Positions 8,751-17,041 of a stretch of DNA of 62,534 nucleotides are shown here, one piece after another; position 1 is the first letter of the stretch; each line of letters starts with the position of its first letter. The translations under genes and the position numbers were made by a program. The stretch comes from Ktedonobacteria bacterium. Its GTDB lineage: Bacteria; Chloroflexota; Ktedonobacteria; Ktedonobacterales; JACDGC01. Location: the NCBI GenBank assembly GCA_027459785.1, contig DAIDGU010000031.1, forward strand, positions 1 through 62,534, in the 5' to 3' direction. A model generated the notes under the pieces. That model was not told the origin of the DNA. It did no database searches and worked only from the letters and a program-made list of their open reading frames with translations.

Positions 8751-9392
8751 CTAGCGCGGGCGGTAGGCGACGGCGACATCGCTCAGGCCGGTGATGGCCT
8801 GGATGATGGGGGCGAGGGCGGCGGGCGCGGAAGGTTCGTTCAGTGGCGCGTGGACGGTGCGCCCGAAGAAATCGAAGACGCCGATCTGCACGCCAAAAGC
8901 ATGCTCGATCTGCGCGACGGTCGCGGTGAAGGTGATCGAGAGGCGGTTCGGCGCGACGCTGGTGACGTTGAAGCCGGCGGCGTGCAGGAAGGCGACGATG
9001 GCATCGACCACCGCCTGGGGCTGACCGAAGCGGTCGGCGTACTGCTGCGCCGTCAGGAACTTGCCGTAGTCCGGCGAACCAGGCGTGTTCACAGCATGAA
9101 TGAACTGGTCCAGCGCGGCTTGATCGCGCGGCTTAAGGTTGACAGTCAGGCGCAGCATGGCGTTGCAATCCATCGCGTGCAAGGGGGTCATGCCCTTGAG
9201 GACGGGGACGAGGTGGCCGGGCAGCGGCAGGCGATCGGTCATACTGACGGTTCCTCCACAGAGGCTGGCGATGGCGGCGGCGGCGGAAGTCGGCGTGCCA
9301 CCCAAGGCGAACAACCCACTCAACACGGCCACCACCAGGCAGCCGATCAACGCGCTGCGCCAGCGCCGGCGCGCGACCCAATCTCGCATCAT
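8751..9392 (-). CDS. Stand-alone pro-kumamolisin domain protein (no protease domain)
   Basis: 213 residues from ATG 9392 (GGGAG upstream; a longer frame begins at 9437). A basic N-terminus and hydrophobic segment (ALIGCLVVAVLSGLFALG) form a signal or anchor. The rest matches the activation domain of sedolisins: FIHAVNTPGSPDYGKFLT, AFGVQIGVFDFFGRT and a closing ITGLSDV. The catalytic domain with its E-D-D-S residues is absent, and the frame stops where the protease would begin. Either it is a trans-acting propeptide (inhibitor or folding helper) or the remnant of a protease gene. The complete sedolisin is about 3.7 kb away on the other strand. Confidence 0.82.
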   Translation of the reverse strand: MMRDWVARRRWRSALIGCLVVAVLSGLFALGGTPTSAAAAIASLCGGTVSMTDRLPLPGHLVPVLKGMTPLHAMDCNAMLRLTVNLKPRDQAALDQFIHAVNTPGSPDYGKFLTAQQYADRFGQPQAVVDAIVAFLHAAGFNVTSVAPNRLSITFTATVAQIEHAFGVQIGVFDFFGRTVHAPLNEPSAPAALAPIIQAITGLSDVAVAYRPR

Positions 9393-9444
9393 GCCGCTCC
9401 CATCACGTATGTTGCTGCTATCGCATTGCCTGACCATTTCGTTT

Positions 9445-9450
9445 TATAAT
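9445..9450 (+). promoter_or_regulatory. Candidate -10 element for moaA
   Basis: A TATAAT inside GTTTTATAATACC, 25 bases before the moaA ATG and followed by AGGGGGAA as ribosome-binding site. The -35 region is weak. Confidence 0.45.
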
Positions 9451-9475
9451 ACCGCATAGGGGGAATTTTTTCAAT

Positions 9476-10471
9476 ATGACCATCCTCACAGACAGCTATG
9501 GGCGGCGCATCAAAAACATGCGCATCTCCATCACCGACAAGTGCAATTTCCGCTGCGTCTACTGCATGCCGGCGGAAGGTTTACCCTGGCTACCGAAAAG
9601 CGCCATCCTCACCTATGAGGAGATCGCGCGCCTCGCCCGCGTGGCGGTGGACCTGGGCGTGGAACAGATTCGCCTGACGGGCGGCGAACCGCTGGTGCGG
9701 CGCGATGTGCCGGAACTGGTGCGGCTGCTGCACGCCATCCCAGGGCTGCGCTCGTTGAGCCTGACGACGAATGGCACACGGCTGCCGCAGTTGGCCGGGC
9801 CGCTGGCCGAGGCCGGCCTCACGCGCATCAACGTCAGCCTGGATACGCTCATTCCCCACAAGTTCTTCCAACTGACGCGCCGCGACGCCCTGGCTGGTGT
9901 GCTGGCCGGGCTTGAGGCGCTGGAAGCTTACCCGCAGATCCATCCCATCAAGGTGAATGCCGTCGCCATGAAGGGCTTCACCGAAGACGAAGTGCTGGAT
10001 TTCGCCGCACTCGCTCGCCGCAAGCCCTACGTCATTCGCTGGATCGAGTTCATGCCGCTGGATGCCGATGGGATCTGGCGCAAGGAAGATATCCTCACCG
10101 GCGCGGCGATCCTGGCGATCATCGAGGCGCACTATGGCCCGATGGTCCCCGTCACCGGCGGCGACAAGAGCGAGACGGCGCGGCGTTATCGCTTCCCCGA
10201 CGGCGTGGGTGAAGTCGGCTTCATCAACCCCGTCAGCGAACCCTTCTGCGCCTCGTGCGACCGCATTCGCCTGACCGCCGAGGGCGGCCTGCGCACCTGC
10301 CTCTTTTCGGAGGAAGAAACCGATCTGCGCGCCATCCTGCGCGGCGGGGGCAGCGACGACGACCTGGCCGCCGCCCTGCACGCAGCCGTCCAGCACAAAG
10401 AACTGAAGCACTACATCAACGACACCCGTTTCAAGCGCACCAAACGTTCGATGTCGATGATCGGCGGATAA
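9476..10471 (+). CDS. moaA: GTP 3',8-cyclase MoaA (molybdenum cofactor biosynthesis)
   Basis: 331 residues, the usual length. The N-terminal radical-SAM motif CNFRCVYCMP carries the first [4Fe-4S] cluster; TGGEPLVRRDV is the SAM-binding GGE motif. The C-terminal cluster ligands are in EPFCASCDRIRLT plus the Cys in LRTCLF. The tail ends in Gly-Gly (MIGG), as MoaA requires. The enzyme converts GTP to 3',8-cyclo-7,8-dihydro-GTP, the first step to cyclic pyranopterin. No other moa gene is in the window, so the pathway must be completed elsewhere. The stop lies 3 bases from the end of the convergent ABC-F gene. Confidence 0.97.
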   Translation: MTILTDSYGRRIKNMRISITDKCNFRCVYCMPAEGLPWLPKSAILTYEEIARLARVAVDLGVEQIRLTGGEPLVRRDVPELVRLLHAIPGLRSLSLTTNGTRLPQLAGPLAEAGLTRINVSLDTLIPHKFFQLTRRDALAGVLAGLEALEAYPQIHPIKVNAVAMKGFTEDEVLDFAALARRKPYVIRWIEFMPLDADGIWRKEDILTGAAILAIIEAHYGPMVPVTGGDKSETARRYRFPDGVGEVGFINPVSEPFCASCDRIRLTAEGGLRTCLFSEEETDLRAILRGGGSDDDLAAALHAAVQHKELKHYINDTRFKRTKRSMSMIGG

Positions 10472-10474
10472 AGG

Positions 10475-12118
10475 CTACCCCCGTCGCGCCAGCCGGCCAT
10501 CCGTGAGATCCCACACCTCGCCGCCGAAATGGTCGATGAACCAGCGGTCGTGCGACACGGCCAGCACCGGACCATGGAAGGTAGCGAGCGCCGCCTCGAA
10601 GGCTTCCAGCACGTCCAGGCTCAGGTAATTGGTCGGCTCGTCCAGGATCAGCGTATTCGGCTGATCGGCCATCAGGCGGGCGAGTTCCAGCTTGCGGCGC
10701 TGGCCCAGGCTGAGTTGGCCCACGCGCTTCGCCATGTCTGCCAGGCGGAAAAAACCGTAGCCGATGAGGCCGGCGATGTGCTGTTCCGCCAGCCCCACGC
10801 GCCCCACACTGTACGCTTCCAGCAGCGTTTGCCGGGGATCGGCCAGGGCGGGTTCCTGGGGCAGATAGCCGACCCGCGCGGCGCTCACCAGGCGCACAGC
10901 GCCGGCATCCGGCGCTTCCTGGCCCAGCAACAGGCGCAGCAGCGTCGTTTTGCCGGCCCCGTTGGGCGCGACGATCAGCATGCGGGCATCCGCGCCCAGA
11001 GCGAACGTCACGTCTTGCAACACCTGGCGTGCGCCATACCGCTTGCACAAGCCCTGCGCTCGCAATACGGCATCCGACCGCAAAGGAACGGCGTTGAAGC
11101 GCGGGGTGAAGCGTAGCGGCTTCGGCGGCTTGGGGATGGGATCGGCCTCGATGCGCGCCAGTTGCACTTCCGCCGCCCGCACATTGCGCGAAATCGCCGA
11201 TTGCACGTTCTCGCCCTTGAAGTTATAGATAAATTTGTCGCCGTCTTTGGGCTTGCGATTGTGCGCCACCTGGCGGGCGGATTCGCGGAGGCGCTTACGC
11301 AGGTCTTTGATCTCGTCCTGCTGGGCGGCGTAGTTCACCTCCCACTGCGCCCGTTCGGCGCGCTTGGCGGCGGCATAGGCGTCGTAGTCGCCAACGTAGC
11401 GTGTCAGATCATGCCGATGCTCGTCGATCTCATAGATCACGTTCACCGTGCGGTTCAAAAACCAGCGATCATGGGAGACGACCAGCACAGCCCCGCGATA
11501 GTCCGCCAGATAGCTTTCCAGCCAGGCAGCGGCGGCGAAGTCCAGGTGGTTCGTCGGCTCATCCAGCAACAGCAGATCTGGCGCTTGCAGCAGCAGCGCG
11601 GCCAGGCCCACGCGCGCCTTCTCGCCGCCCGACAGCGTGGCCACGGCGCGTTCGCGCGGGATGTGCGCCAGTCCCAGGCCGGCCAGCACGGCGTCGATGC
11701 GATAGTCCAGGTCATAGCCGCCGCGCTCCTGAAAGGCCGAGGCAACTGTGCCATATTCCTCCAAGCTCGCCGCCAGCGCGTCGCCCTGCGCCGTCAACAT
11801 CACCGCCTCTAACTCGTGCAGCCGCGCCGCCATGTGGCGCAGCGCGCCGACGGAGGCGCGGATGAGATCGTCGATGCGGCTGCCGGCGAAGTCCGGCGTA
11901 GTCTGGGGCAGATAGCCGAGCGTGACGCCGGGCATGATCGTCACCGTGCCGGCGTCCGCCGTCTCCGCGCCGGCCAGGATGCGCAGCAGGGTGGTTTTGC
12001 CCGCGCCGTTGATGCCGACGATGCCCGCGCGGTCGCCCGCATTCACGACGAAGCTGATGTCGTGCAGCACCGTGACGGCCCCGAACGCCCGCGCGAGGTG
12101 TTGGGCGCGCAATAACAT
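10475..12118 (-). CDS. ABC-F family ATP-binding protein (ribosome protection type candidate)
   Basis: 547 residues with two ABC domains and no membrane domain. Domain 1 has Walker A GINGAGKTT, signature LSGGEKARVG and Walker B LLLLDEPTNHLD. Domain 2 has APNGAGKTT, LSLGQRRKLE and LILDEPTNYLS, where the usual His-Leu-Asp has become Tyr-Leu-Ser. The inter-domain linker contains NRKPKDGDKF and GENVQSAISRNVRAAE, which recalls the antibiotic-resistance ABC-F group (OleB/TlrC-like), so protection of the ribosome from macrolide-type drugs is possible but inferred. Initiation at ATG 12118 with GGAG upstream. A well-formed promoter inside the repeat element at 12513-12542 points at this gene. Confidence 0.88.
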   Translation of the reverse strand: MLLRAQHLARAFGAVTVLHDISFVVNAGDRAGIVGINGAGKTTLLRILAGAETADAGTVTIMPGVTLGYLPQTTPDFAGSRIDDLIRASVGALRHMAARLHELEAVMLTAQGDALAASLEEYGTVASAFQERGGYDLDYRIDAVLAGLGLAHIPRERAVATLSGGEKARVGLAALLLQAPDLLLLDEPTNHLDFAAAAWLESYLADYRGAVLVVSHDRWFLNRTVNVIYEIDEHRHDLTRYVGDYDAYAAAKRAERAQWEVNYAAQQDEIKDLRKRLRESARQVAHNRKPKDGDKFIYNFKGENVQSAISRNVRAAEVQLARIEADPIPKPPKPLRFTPRFNAVPLRSDAVLRAQGLCKRYGARQVLQDVTFALGADARMLIVAPNGAGKTTLLRLLLGQEAPDAGAVRLVSAARVGYLPQEPALADPRQTLLEAYSVGRVGLAEQHIAGLIGYGFFRLADMAKRVGQLSLGQRRKLELARLMADQPNTLILDEPTNYLSLDVLEAFEAALATFHGPVLAVSHDRWFIDHFGGEVWDLTDGRLARRG

Positions 12119-12446
12119 AACCGTGTCTCCATTTCATCGCTGAAACGGTATGACAGGCTGCCGCAGAGGGATATAGGGGGTGAAGTGGGAGCAAAAAATG
12201 CGCGGTTGTGGCGCTCCACCGGATCGCTGCGCAGCACGCCATACCAGCCGACAGCCGTATGGGTCGTGGGCAACCGGTCGCGCCGCCACAGGGGGGCAAT
12301 GAATGCGCCGCAGCGATTCATGGGGATCGCTGGATGGAGACACTGACCGGTCGTTAGCGCAGCTTCATCGGATACCTCCACATTGGTTACACGCTTTGCG
12401 GGTGATCCGTATTAGGTTCCGGAGGATAGACATCAGGGATTTCGGA

Positions 12447-12468
12447 GGACAGACATTCCTGTCTGTCC
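12447..12468. repeat. Perfect GGACAGACA-TTCC-TGTCTGTCC palindrome
   Basis: Nine-base perfect arms around TTCC. Same family as copies near 28991, 45701, 56520-56695 and 61388. Reads as a hairpin on either strand. Confidence 0.75.
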
Positions 12469-12512
12469 GGCCCCGCTGCCCCCGTCTGTACCCTCAATCG
12501 TATGACACGTGC

Positions 12513-12542
12513 ATTATAGTCGATAGCCACATGGTTTGGCAA
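12513..12542 (-). promoter_or_regulatory. Sigma-70-type promoter reading toward the ABC-F gene
   Basis: On the minus strand: TTGCCA (-35, 12542-12537), 18-base spacer, TATAAT (-10, 12518-12513). Transcription would leave the inverted-repeat element and run into the ABC-F gene about 390 bases on. Best promoter match near this gene. Confidence 0.55.
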
Positions 12543-12587
12543 GGTAGCATAACCAAGTCGGGCAACCATTGTTACGAACAGGCACGG

Positions 12588-12790
12588 ACAGACAAGAATG
12601 TCTGTCCTCCGGTAGCACATAACAGACAAGAATGATGGTCCGCGGGTAGAACCCGGACAGACAAGAATGGCTGTCCGCCGGCAGAACCCGACAGACAAGA
12701 ATGGCTGTCCGCCGGCAGAACCCGACAGACAAGAATGGCTGTCCGTCGGCAGAACCCGACAGACAAGAATGGCTGTCCGTCGGCAGACAC
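12588..12790. repeat. Tandem array of GACAGACAAGAATGG units
   Basis: Five to six consecutive units of about 33-38 bases, each starting GACAGACAAGAATG and continuing with GCTGTCCGCCGGCAGAACCC. The last four are nearly identical. Units are contiguous without unique spacers, so this is not a CRISPR array. The unit is a derivative of the dispersed GGACAGACA palindrome. Confidence 0.8.
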
Positions 12791-12821
12791 AGTGATCACC
12801 CGCAAAGGGAGCTACACAGGT

Positions 12822-15599
12822 TCATTCCCCCATCGGCGCGTTGAGCCATTCCTGCGCGGTCGTGCCAAGCATCGTCACGCTGGCCTCGCGCAGCGTCAGC
12901 GGCGGCAGCGTATTGAGGATCGTTGCGCCATAGTCTTTGGTGATGACGCGGCAATCGTACAGCACGACCACGTTGCGGTTGGTGTGCGCCCAGGCGAGGC
13001 GGTTCATGGCCTGGCGCAGCCGCAGGGCGGCGTGGGGGACGGTGAACTGGCGCATGTGGTCGCTGTGGCGCTCGGCGCGTGCCGCGATGGCGGGATCACC
13101 CAGGGCCGGCAGCGGCAGGCGTGGGATAAAGAGGCACTGCGCCCGCGCGCCGTCGGACTCCCAGCCTTCCCACATCCCGCCCGCGCCCAACAGCACGATG
13201 CGATCCTGGGAGCGATAGTTCTGCCACATCTGGCGCAAGGAGCCGTCGATGCCCTGCGCCAGCACGAGGATGTCGCGCTGTTCCAGCAGGGGCTTGATGG
13301 TGTTATAGGTGGTGCGCAGGGCGGTATGGGAGGCGAAGAGCGCGACGGTGTTGCCCTGCAACGTGGCGGCGACCTGCACCAGCGCATCGTTCAGCGCCCG
13401 CTGGTAGGCCGGCATGTTCGGTTCGGGCGCGTCGCTGGGGATCAGCAGCAGGGTTTGGTGGCGGAAGTCGCAGGGAACGGTCGCCGTGCGCGCGAGGGGC
13501 GCCAGGCCCAGGCGTTCGGCGAGGTCGTCGAAGCGGCCTTCCACCGTCAGCGCGGAGCCAGCCAGCACCACACCGACCCCTAAGGCGCGCAAGGCTGGGC
13601 CGGCCAGGTGGGCGGCATGCGACGGCGCGCCCTGTAACGATGCGAATTCTTCCGCCGGCGGCTGCGGTCGGCCACGCGGATTGGGACGCATGTTGGTCTG
13701 CGCCGGGCGAATCCAATAGACCATGTGGTCGCGGGGCTGGTCCATGCACTCGCGGCCCCAGCGCACGATCTGGCGTAGTTCTTCCTGCCGTGCGGCAAGT
13801 TCCTGGGCCAGCGCCTCGCTGCCACGCACCTTTGCCAAGAGGCGCTGTGCGGTGTTCGCGCCCTCGCTGACGGCATTCAGACGCTTTTCCAGCGCCCGCC
13901 AGGCATCGGCCACCACGCCCCAGCCGGCCAGGGAACGCGCGCTGCCATCCAGCCGCACCGCTAGCGGCGCACCCTCGTTGTTCGCGGGCTGTCTCGCCTG
14001 GGCCAGGGCTTCGGCGGGCAGGGCGGTGAGCGCGGTGAAAAAGGCACGCAGGGCTTCCCGCGCTTTCGTCACCTGGCTGCCCCAATTCTGGCCGGTGTCG
14101 CCGGGGATGGCGCGCACCGCCTGCGCCAGCAGCCCGCCCGCGCCCTGGCCGTCGCGCTGCCAGAGCCAGTCCAGCGTGCGACGCAAATGATCGGCCTCCA
14201 CGCCGTCCGCGGCCTGGGCCATCAAACCGTCTTCCAGTTGATGGGCGTCCAGAAGCAAATATCCGGCGGCGCGAGGCAAGGTAGGATTGGCGGCGAACAG
14301 CGCCGCATGCGTCGTCAGAACGATCTGGGCCTCGGCGGCGGCATCGCGTGCTCGGCGACCAAAGCACCAGCCGCGCTCACGATAGGCGCAGCCGGGCATC
14401 GCCTCAAAGGTCGTGCCGCCGCGCACGGTTTCCCACGCGCCGTTTTCCGTGGGGCCGAGCGTCACCTCGTCGCGCGCCCCCGCCGCTGTGCCATGCGCCC
14501 ACACCGTCAGCTTGGCGAAGCCGCGCAGGGCGTCCGCGTTCGGCGCGAGGGCGGTGCGCGCGGGACCATACCAGCGGTGCAGGCAAAGGTACTCATGCGG
14601 CTCCAGCAGGGTTGCCACCCGCAGAGGCTCGCTGCCGCTTGCCCCCAGGAGCAGCGGCAGGCGCTCCGCCAGGACGCGCACGGCGGCGGCAGAGGCGGCG
14701 GCGATCACCAGGCGCTGCCCCGATGCCCGCGCCCAGCGCAGCGCCGGCAGCACGGCGGCGTCACTACTGGTGAGCGGCGGAGCCAGTTCCACCATGCCAA
14801 TCGCTTGATCATTCAGCAGGGCGGTCACGGTCGCTTCGGTGGCGGCGTCCTCCGCCGGCACGGCAGCGGCGGGCGCGGGGGCAACGAGCGCCGGCGCAGG
14901 GGCTGCCAACGTGGCGACATGGAGGTTGAGTACGGCGGGATTCATGCGCAGCTTGTCATTGAGTGCCGCGCCGAAGCTGGCGCTGCTGCCGCCCGCGATG
15001 CCGCGCCGCGTGCGCTCCTGCCGGAGCAAGATGCTGGATGGCAGCACGGTGGGCGTCGCCAACTCACACAGGTCGATCAGGATCTGATCCGGCAAGTCGG
15101 CGATGCGAGCTTCCAGCGCCAGCAACACGTCGCGCGCCAGGATCGCGTCTGCCAGGGCGCGGTGATGGTTGGGCGCGCTCAGCCCCAGATGGGCCGCGAC
15201 GCTATCCAGCGAATAGCTGCTCAGCGTGGGCAACAGCAGCGAGGCCAGCTCGAAGGTATCCAGCAGGGCATTGCGCTCGGCGAGGTGCATCTTGCGCAAA
15301 AAGGTAGCATCGAAACCGACGCTGTGGCCGACCAGGGGCGCGTCGCCGAGGAGGGTGCGCAGGGTGGGGGCGATGGTCCCGAAGGCGGGCGCGCCGACGA
15401 GCATGGCGGGCGTGATGTGCGTCAGGCGCTGGATGCGGTAAGGCAGCGTGCGGCGTGGCTCCACGAACGTCTCGAACGTCGCCAGGATCTCGGTGCCGCG
15501 AAACTGCACCGCGCCGATCTCGATGATGCTGTCGCTTTCCACCTGCAAACCGGTGGTCTCGATGTCGATGGCGACGCGCACGGGCGTGGCGCTCGGCAT
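12822..15599 (-). CDS. DnaQ-type 3'-5' exonuclease fused to a degenerate DinG-like helicase
   Basis: 925 residues from ATG 15599, chosen for GGAAGGA upstream; the open frame runs on to 16073 but that part lies under another gene fragment. Residues 7-175 are a DEDDh exonuclease: Asp12 and Glu14 in AIDIETTG, GHSVGFDATF with the third Asp, and HRALADAILARD with the His and last Asp. The rest follows the exonuclease-DinG layout, including a Cys-containing region (GCAYRERGWCFGRR) and QIVLTTHAALFA. However, I find no Walker A: the expected site reads VELAPPLTSSDAAV without the GxGKT lysine. The DEAH box is LLLDAHQLED and motif VI reads RQAMNRLAW instead of QxxGRxIR. The exonuclease should work; ATP-driven unwinding looks lost. 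Confidence 0.82.
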   Translation of the reverse strand: MPSATPVRVAIDIETTGLQVESDSIIEIGAVQFRGTEILATFETFVEPRRTLPYRIQRLTHITPAMLVGAPAFGTIAPTLRTLLGDAPLVGHSVGFDATFLRKMHLAERNALLDTFELASLLLPTLSSYSLDSVAAHLGLSAPNHHRALADAILARDVLLALEARIADLPDQILIDLCELATPTVLPSSILLRQERTRRGIAGGSSASFGAALNDKLRMNPAVLNLHVATLAAPAPALVAPAPAAAVPAEDAATEATVTALLNDQAIGMVELAPPLTSSDAAVLPALRWARASGQRLVIAAASAAAVRVLAERLPLLLGASGSEPLRVATLLEPHEYLCLHRWYGPARTALAPNADALRGFAKLTVWAHGTAAGARDEVTLGPTENGAWETVRGGTTFEAMPGCAYRERGWCFGRRARDAAAEAQIVLTTHAALFAANPTLPRAAGYLLLDAHQLEDGLMAQAADGVEADHLRRTLDWLWQRDGQGAGGLLAQAVRAIPGDTGQNWGSQVTKAREALRAFFTALTALPAEALAQARQPANNEGAPLAVRLDGSARSLAGWGVVADAWRALEKRLNAVSEGANTAQRLLAKVRGSEALAQELAARQEELRQIVRWGRECMDQPRDHMVYWIRPAQTNMRPNPRGRPQPPAEEFASLQGAPSHAAHLAGPALRALGVGVVLAGSALTVEGRFDDLAERLGLAPLARTATVPCDFRHQTLLLIPSDAPEPNMPAYQRALNDALVQVAATLQGNTVALFASHTALRTTYNTIKPLLEQRDILVLAQGIDGSLRQMWQNYRSQDRIVLLGAGGMWEGWESDGARAQCLFIPRLPLPALGDPAIAARAERHSDHMRQFTVPHAALRLRQAMNRLAWAHTNRNVVVLYDCRVITKDYGATILNTLPPLTLREASVTMLGTTAQEWLNAPMGE

Positions 15600-15887
15600 G
15601 CGGCTGAATCCTTCCCAGCGACGCGCTGGCGTCGCGGTGCGCGCCCCTCGCGTGCTGCGCCCGATTGCGCGCGTATCACAAGAGGTCGTTGTCAGGTTGA
15701 GTGTAGCACGGCGGCGGCGCTCCCGCAAGGGCGTGGGGGGAATGCCAGGACGTTTACTCAATGCCAGCATCGGCTGGCGGATAAGCCCACGACTGTCATC
15801 ATGAAACCAGGCCATGTCAATCTGAAAATCAGTCCGATTACCACTTCTTTTTTGATAGCAGCTAGATCCGTTACAGTCTTCACCAAC
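15600..15887. other. Non-coding gap between exonuclease gene and toxin remnant
   Basis: About 290 bases. It holds the ribosome-binding site of the exonuclease gene and a transition from GC-rich to GC-poor sequence near 15790. No convincing promoter or RNA seen. It probably includes unrecognisable upstream sequence of the HINT protein. Confidence 0.4.
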
Positions 15888-16292
15888 ACCGGGTTCGTGG
15901 TGCGGCGGGTTGTCAGCGGCACGGCGGTGCGCTATAATCTGACCGTCCACGAGTTGCACACCTACCTCGTCGGCGATGGTCGCTGGGTCGTGCATAACTG
16001 CGCCCAAAAACAAGATCCACATTATACCGAAAACAATCCTAGCATTAATATTCTGCATATCATACAAGAACATGGCAGTAAAGCTTCGGCATTAAAACCA
16101 AGGTTCATTGATATTGGTATAGATGACAATCAAATTAAAGCCATAGTCAAGCAAGCTTGGCTAAATAGGGGCTTCGATCCGATTGGATATAGAATTGTCA
16201 GAGATCATCCAGAGTACATTTGGGAGGCTGAACATGCCTTGGGGAGCAGACCCACCGTAAGCAATTTGATAAAGTCAATTCCAATACCATAA
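15888..16292 (+). pseudogene. C-terminal remnant of a RHS/polymorphic toxin: HINT tail plus toxin domain
   Basis: The frame reads VVRRVVSGTAVRYNLTVHEL, then HTYLVGDGRWVVHNC. This is the end of a pre-toxin HINT (self-cleaving) domain, with its terminal His-Asn and following Cys. After the cleavage point come about 95 residues (AQKQDPHYTENNPSINILH...), AT-rich and polar, the expected place for a toxin domain; I do not recognise its fold. No start codon or upstream RHS/HINT body is present; the exonuclease gene begins in its place. Base composition is far lower in GC than neighbours, typical for exchangeable toxin tails. Stop TAA at 16290. Confidence 0.7.
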
Positions 16293-16374
16293 AATGTACG
16301 AGGGGTTTAGGGAAAGGAACTGTTGACTGTTGATTCCAACAAACTTAACATATTAAAAGGAAGGGAGCCTAGCG

Positions 16375-16485
16375 ATGACAAAAGAAGAATTAAAAGATCT
16401 GTGGACGCTATTCTATGGTTTTGGAGGTGTTCCTGGTGAAATACTCAAGGGCGGCAAGGGATGCCGAACGGATCGTGCATTATAG
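16375..16485 (+). CDS. Small or truncated ORF behind the toxin tail, candidate immunity gene remnant
   Basis: 36 codons: MTKEELKDLWTLFYGFGG, then VPGEILKGGKGCRTDRAL. AAGGAAGGGAG lies at good distance before ATG 16375. Position 80 bases after a toxin tail and the low GC are what one expects for an immunity gene. The reading frame switches to GC-rich, different-looking sequence after about codon 28, so it is probably the 5' end of a longer gene cut by a later rearrangement. Function inferred from position only. Confidence 0.45.
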   Translation: MTKEELKDLWTLFYGFGGVPGEILKGGKGCRTDRAL

Positions 16486-16756
16486 AGGAGGTAAGCAGCC
16501 TTCTCATGGGGCCTCTTACCCATCACTTACAGTACATGCTTCTTACTCAGCCACGCGCCGAGCTAGCGCACAGTCGAGGGAGCGTTGGAAAAGTTGGGGA
16601 CACCGCGCTCCCGCCACCGAATTTCCTGGTTTAGGCGCTTGTGTGTCCGTATGGGGGCGCAAGCGTTGATGATAGGTGGGGGGTCAGGCCAGGATCAGTG
16701 CTATCCACCAAGGCATCTTCGCACTTAGTGCCAACGGCAGGGGCCGTCCCCTTAAG
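16486..16756. other. Scrambled intergenic stretch without a gene
   Basis: No frame here resembles a known family and no start is well supported. The segment lies between the toxin/immunity remnant and the transposase remnant and looks like decayed sequence from insertions or deletions. Confidence 0.5.
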
Positions 16757-16942
16757 TCAGCGCTTCCCATTGCCGGTTTTACGGAGTACTGCTGAGAACG
16801 CTGCAACCGTTGGTTTACTTAACTCCTCGCCGCATAGTTCCTCCATGCTTGCCGTCGCCTTGCGCATCGCGTCCTCCTGAATCACTCTTTCCGTGAGAAT
16901 TATTGCCTCTTCCTTCCATTGGTAGCGAGCGAATAGGTTGGT
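16757..16942 (-). pseudogene. IS256-family transposase remnant
   Basis: The minus frame reads NLFARYQWKEEAIIL, a gap-like stretch, then MEELCGEELSKPTVAAF. In IS256/mutator transposases the sequence around here is (F)ERYQR-x-E-x-A followed by STRKV-x-x-I-x-EELCG-x-x-FSK-x-TV. The order and spacing agree. Only about 60 residues remain; the DDE residues and ends are missing and the frame stops shortly after. Marks a past insertion beside the toxin remnant. Confidence 0.6.
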
Positions 16943-17041
16943 GACACTTATTCCTGCTACACAAGGGGAACGCAGCGAGTGAGTGTGCCGCATTTCGCAA
17001 AAACTGTGGGAACGCATCACGCCCCCACAGCATCCAGCCTA

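Larger units (their letters stand above)
12394..12807. mobile_element. MITE-like 414-bp element with 14-bp terminal inverted repeats
   Basis: CTTTGCGGGTGATC at 12394-12407 is the exact reverse complement of GATCACCCGCAAAG at 12794-12807. Between them lie one perfect GGACAGACA palindrome (12447-12468), an AT-richer stretch with an outward promoter, and a tandem array (12588-12790). No transposase is encoded. Either a non-autonomous mobile element or a locally duplicated repeat cluster. Confidence 0.55.

Noticed and set aside
12588..12790. CRISPR-like array
   Set aside because: Units are contiguous and nearly identical with no unique spacers, and no cas genes are near.
14187..15600. Very long + strand open frame opposite the exonuclease gene
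   Set aside because: It is a high-GC shadow of the minus-strand gene; composition is Gln/Gly/Arg-rich with no domains. Only its last part (from about 15888) is a real gene fragment.
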